Shown here piece after piece: positions 61,607-64,000 of a stretch of DNA of 64,000 bases (the stretch's first letter is position 1; every line of letters starts with the position of its first letter). The notes beneath the pieces are model-generated. The model had not been told where the DNA came from. It saw only the letters and a program-made list of their open reading frames with translations, and ran no database searches. Source of the stretch: Pseudonocardia petroleophila (GTDB lineage Bacteria > Actinomycetota > Actinomycetes > Mycobacteriales > Pseudonocardiaceae); NCBI RefSeq assembly GCF_014235185.1, contig NZ_CP060131.1, positions 3,045,501-3,109,500 on the forward strand, in the 5' to 3' direction. The position numbers and the translations under genes were made by a program.

Positions 61607-62806
61607 ATGGCGGCTGTACATCACCGGATAGTGATCGTGGGCGGGGGGAGCGCGGGCATCACCGTGGCTGCTCGGCTCCGGCGGCGGGGCGAGGACGGTG
61701 TTGCGGTGATCGATCCCGCGGCGACGCACTACTACCAACCGTTGTGGACCCTCGTCGGCGGTGGCTGTGCACCGGTGGAGAGCAGTGCGAAGCCACAGGC
61801 CTCGGTGATGCCGAAGGGGGTGACCTGGATCCGGCAGGCCGCCGTCGCCGCGGATCCGGACGCGAAGGAGATCACGCTCGACGACGGGTCGACGGTCACC
61901 TACGACTACCTGGTGATGTGCCCGGGGATCCAACTGGACTGGTCGAAGATCACCGGTCTGGGGCAGACGCTGGGCCGCGACGGCGTGTCGAGCAACTACC
62001 TGTACGAGCTCGCGCCGGCGACGTGGCGGTTCATCCGCGAGGCCCGCTCGGGCACGGCGGTGTTCACGATGCCGTCGGGTCCGATCAAGTGCGCAGGGGC
62101 GCCGCAGAAGATCGCCTACCTGGCGGCGGACTACTGGCGCGAGCAGGGCGTTCTGTCGAAGATGGACGTCCATCTCGTGCTGCCGACGCCGGGCATGTTC
62201 GGGGTGAAGGAGTTCTCCGACGTCCTGGTCGGGGTCGCCCGGCGCTACGGGATCACGGTCCACCTGCAGAGCGAGGCGATCAGCGTCAACCCCGACGCGC
62301 GCGAGGTCACCATCGCGGACAAGGCAGCCGGGACCGAGTCGACGCTGGGCTACGAGGTGATGCACATGGTGCCGCCGCAGAGCGCCCCGGACTGGGTGAA
62401 GAAGACCGCGCTGGCCGACCCCGCGAACCCGGCCGGCTACGTCGAGATCGACAAGCACACGATGCAGCACACCCGGTTCCCCGAGGTGTTCGCCCTGGGG
62501 GACGCCGGTTCGAGCCCGAACTCGAAGACCGGAGCCGCGATCCGCAAGCAGGCCCCCGTGGTCGTGCAGAACCTGGTCGACGTAATGGCCGGCAAGGCTC
62601 CCAGCGCGCGCTACGAGGGGTACGCCTCGTGCCCGTTGACGACCTCACGTCACGCAATGCTCCTGGCGGAGTTCGACTACTCGATGAAGCCCACCCCGTC
62701 GATCCCCTACATCAACACGATCAAGGAGCGGCGGGACATGTGGTACCTCAAGCGCTACGGCCTGCCTGCCCTGTACTGGCAGGGAATGCTGCGCGGGGTC
62801 GCCTGA
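61607..62806 (+). CDS. sqr: Sulfide:quinone oxidoreductase, type II
   Basis: 399 residues of the FAD-dependent SQR family, oxidising sulfide to persulfide or polysulfide and passing electrons to the quinone pool at the membrane. The FAD motif VIVGGGSAGITVAARL opens the protein. Redox cysteines are Cys162 in PIKCAGAPQKIAYLAADYW and Cys342 in YASCPLTTSRHAMLLAEFDY, the pair also present in human SQOR, and FALGDAGSSPNSKTGAA is the C-terminal FAD/quinone motif. YLKRYGLPALYWQGMLRG matches the SQOR end. GGAGGA 6 bases before the ATG fixes the start. The next gene on the other strand is a persulfide dioxygenase-rhodanese, completing a sulfide-oxidation route. Confidence 0.93.
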   Translation: MAAVHHRIVIVGGGSAGITVAARLRRRGEDGVAVIDPAATHYYQPLWTLVGGGCAPVESSAKPQASVMPKGVTWIRQAAVAADPDAKEITLDDGSTVTYDYLVMCPGIQLDWSKITGLGQTLGRDGVSSNYLYELAPATWRFIREARSGTAVFTMPSGPIKCAGAPQKIAYLAADYWREQGVLSKMDVHLVLPTPGMFGVKEFSDVLVGVARRYGITVHLQSEAISVNPDAREVTIADKAAGTESTLGYEVMHMVPPQSAPDWVKKTALADPANPAGYVEIDKHTMQHTRFPEVFALGDAGSSPNSKTGAAIRKQAPVVVQNLVDVMAGKAPSARYEGYASCPLTTSRHAMLLAEFDYSMKPTPSIPYINTIKERRDMWYLKRYGLPALYWQGMLRGVA

Positions 62807-62811
62807 CAGGT

Positions 62812-62843
62812 CGCCGCCCCGGTCGTGACTGGCCGGGGCGGCG
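62812..62843 (+). terminator. Hairpin after the SQR gene
   Basis: Perfect 11-base inverted repeat (62812-62822 and 62833-62843), 10-base loop, 5 bases after the stop codon. Confidence 0.7.
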
Positions 62844-63230
62844 TTGCGTTCACCGGCGTCGGAATGGTCCACTGGTGCCATGACCGCCGGAGCGTCGTGG
62901 AAGGCGCACACGTTCTGTGTGTGCCTGCTCGCGATGGACCAGCTGTCCATCGATGATCGGCTCTGTTGTCAGGACTCCCACACCCGCTGAGCGGGCCTAC
63001 GGCCCTGCGGTGTGGCGCGTTCGTCCTGTCGACCTTCGAGCCGAGGATCCTCCATGATCTCGACGTCCATGTCTCCCCGCAGGCCCCGGCCCGTGACCGA
63101 GCGCCCACGCTCCGGCACAGACGCCGTCGAATCGGCGCCGCGTCGGTCCGTACGGTGGCGCCGGCTGATCGCCCGGATCAGCGCGGCGGCCGCCGCCGCA
63201 CACACGGCCTCCGTGCCGTTCTGACCCGGC
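62844..63230. other. Intergenic stretch between convergent SQR and rhodanese genes
   Basis: About 390 bases after the SQR terminator with no convincing gene. A 36-codon frame at 62880-62990 (MTAGASWKAHTFCVCLLAMD, ending LCCQDSHTR) and a 70-codon Arg/Ser-rich frame at 63012-63224 exist, but neither has a good ribosome site or a recognisable product. Confidence 0.5.
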
Positions 63231-64000
63231 TCAGCCGGTGGCCAGCCCGCTGCTCACCGCACCGGCGTACTCGTCGTCGACGAACACCACGTCATAGCCT
63301 CCGCGGTCGAGCAGGCTTGCGGCGATGCTCGCCCGGAACCCGGCCGCGCAGTGCACCCACAGCTGACCTTCGGGAACGTCGTCGAGGCGCTCCAGCAGCG
63401 AGTGCATCGGGATGTGGACCGAGCCTGGGATGTGGCCGTGGGCGCGTTCGTCGTCGCGGCGCACATCGAGGACGACGACCCCGTCGCGGCCGCGGGCTTC
63501 GGCCACGTCGGCGAAGGTCACCTGTGGGTAGCGGCGCAGCTCGTCGGACCCGGCCAGGTCGCGGGGTGAGCCCAGCGCGGACCCGTCGGGCCGGTCGATC
63601 CCGATGCGCACCAACTGGCGCTGCGCGGCGGTGACCTGGCCGGCGTCCTCGCCGATCAGGGTCAGCGGGGTGCCCCAGGGGATGAGCCAGCCGAGGTAGG
63701 TGGCGAACTGCTGGCCCAGCGCGATGCCGATGCTGCCGGCGAGGTGCTCGGCGGCGTAGGCGGTGCGGTCGCGCAGGTCCACCACCCATTCCCCCGCGGC
63801 GATCCGCTTGCGCAGTTCCTCGGGGGACACCTCCTCGACCGGGGACAGGTCCGCCGGGCCGGGGCCCTGGCGGTTGCGGGCGCCCATGTGGGCGTAGTAG
63901 CGCGGGTAGGCGGTGAGCCCGGCGACCAGACGGGCGACGAAGGCGTCCTCGTCGGTCTCAGTGAGCGCGTCGTTGTGCCGGCGCTCGTCGCCCATCGTGC
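63231..64000 (-). CDS. Persulfide dioxygenase-rhodanese fusion, C-terminal part (cut by right edge)
   Basis: The reading frame is open to the window edge, so the apparent ATG at 63995 is not the start. The visible 256 residues begin MGDERRHNDALTETDEDAFV and PRYYAHMGARNRQGPGP, the end of an ETHE1/CstB-like MBL-fold persulfide dioxygenase. They continue with two rhodanese-like domains: an inactive-looking one (VDLRDRTAYAAEHLAGSIGI, no cysteine in the loop) and one with an active-site loop WVHCAAGFRASIAASLLDRG whose Cys is the persulfide carrier. Such fusions oxidise persulfides to sulfite or thiosulfate. It converges on the SQR gene, so the two probably act in sequence but are transcribed separately. 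Confidence 0.85.
   Translation of the reverse strand, partial: TMGDERRHNDALTETDEDAFVARLVAGLTAYPRYYAHMGARNRQGPGPADLSPVEEVSPEELRKRIAAGEWVVDLRDRTAYAAEHLAGSIGIALGQQFATYLGWLIPWGTPLTLIGEDAGQVTAAQRQLVRIGIDRPDGSALGSPRDLAGSDELRRYPQVTFADVAEARGRDGVVVLDVRRDDERAHGHIPGSVHIPMHSLLERLDDVPEGQLWVHCAAGFRASIAASLLDRGGYDVVFVDDEYAGAVSSGLATG

Noticed and set aside
62880..62990. Cysteine-rich short frame as an attenuator leader peptide for the sulfur genes
   Set aside because: It has FCVC and LCC clusters, but no same-strand gene follows it within the window and no ribosome site is evident.
63012..63224. 70-codon frame after SQR
   Set aside because: Arg/Ser/Ala-rich with no domain and no good ribosome site. Probably non-coding.
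63231..63995. A complete stand-alone rhodanese gene starting at 63995
   Set aside because: The frame stays open to the window edge, and the first residues match the end of a persulfide dioxygenase domain, so the gene is truncated by the edge.
57613..64000. attR copy of the tRNA-Gly 3' end
   Set aside because: Reading this stretch on both strands I found no match to the T-arm/acceptor sequence beyond a few bases.

Overview
The window is very GC-rich, dense with GTG starts, leaderless-looking promoters (TANNNT boxes 5-8 bases before the start codon) and actinobacterial families: a Crp/class III cyclase pair, an IniBAC-like cluster, an Rpf-type muralytic enzyme, a WhiB protein, a SigG-like ECF factor and a mycothiol-pathway DsbA protein. 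The protein styles fit the Pseudonocardiaceae, probably Pseudonocardia. That genus call is inference from family resemblance only.

Region 1 (1-39,312) looks chromosomal. In order it holds: pepN and a Rv2466c-like DsbA protein; a CBS protein and an aldehyde dehydrogenase; a secreted fusion ending in an Rpf domain; a Ser/Thr kinase; a three-gene minus-strand operon (dual ligase, NAGGN-type amidotransferase, S9 peptidase) that looks like a variant small-peptide osmolyte pathway; a LuxR regulator with IniC-, IniA- and IniB-like genes plus an acidic protein, divergent from an Hsp70; a Crp/adenylate cyclase operon; a membrane redox trio ending in a Rieske protein; an ABC exporter with an MBL hydrolase; rpiB-nei; an ECF sigma factor beside a DUF899 gene; a helD pseudogene with an internal deletion; tRNA-Pro; a CHRD surface protein overlapping its likely sortase; a six-repeat calcium-loop protein; and tRNA-Gly.

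Region 2 (about 39,300-58,050) is an integrated mobile element beside tRNA-Gly(TCC). It carries a tyrosine integrase with a GntR-like extension, a low-GC cargo of three genes (DUF262, HEPN nuclease, DNA methyltransferase) that looks like a defence system, a tandem-GntR repressor with a Nudix protein recalling korSA/pif of pSAM2, a regulator facing an excisionase across an operator-rich gap, and a tightly overlapping transfer operon (WhiB, small proteins, VirD4-type coupling protein, SpdB-like DUF2637 protein, 1461-residue MobF relaxase). No VirB4-type ATPase or replication gene is visible, so it may be mobilizable rather than self-transmissible.

Region 3 (58,051-64,000) reads as sulfide handling: a LysR regulator divergent from a TDT-family exporter, a type 5-like uracil-DNA glycosylase with altered motifs, a type II sulfide:quinone oxidoreductase, and the rhodanese end of a probable persulfide dioxygenase-rhodanese fusion cut by the right edge. 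No second copy of the tRNA-Gly 3' end was found in the window, so this region could be either chromosomal or cargo of the same element.
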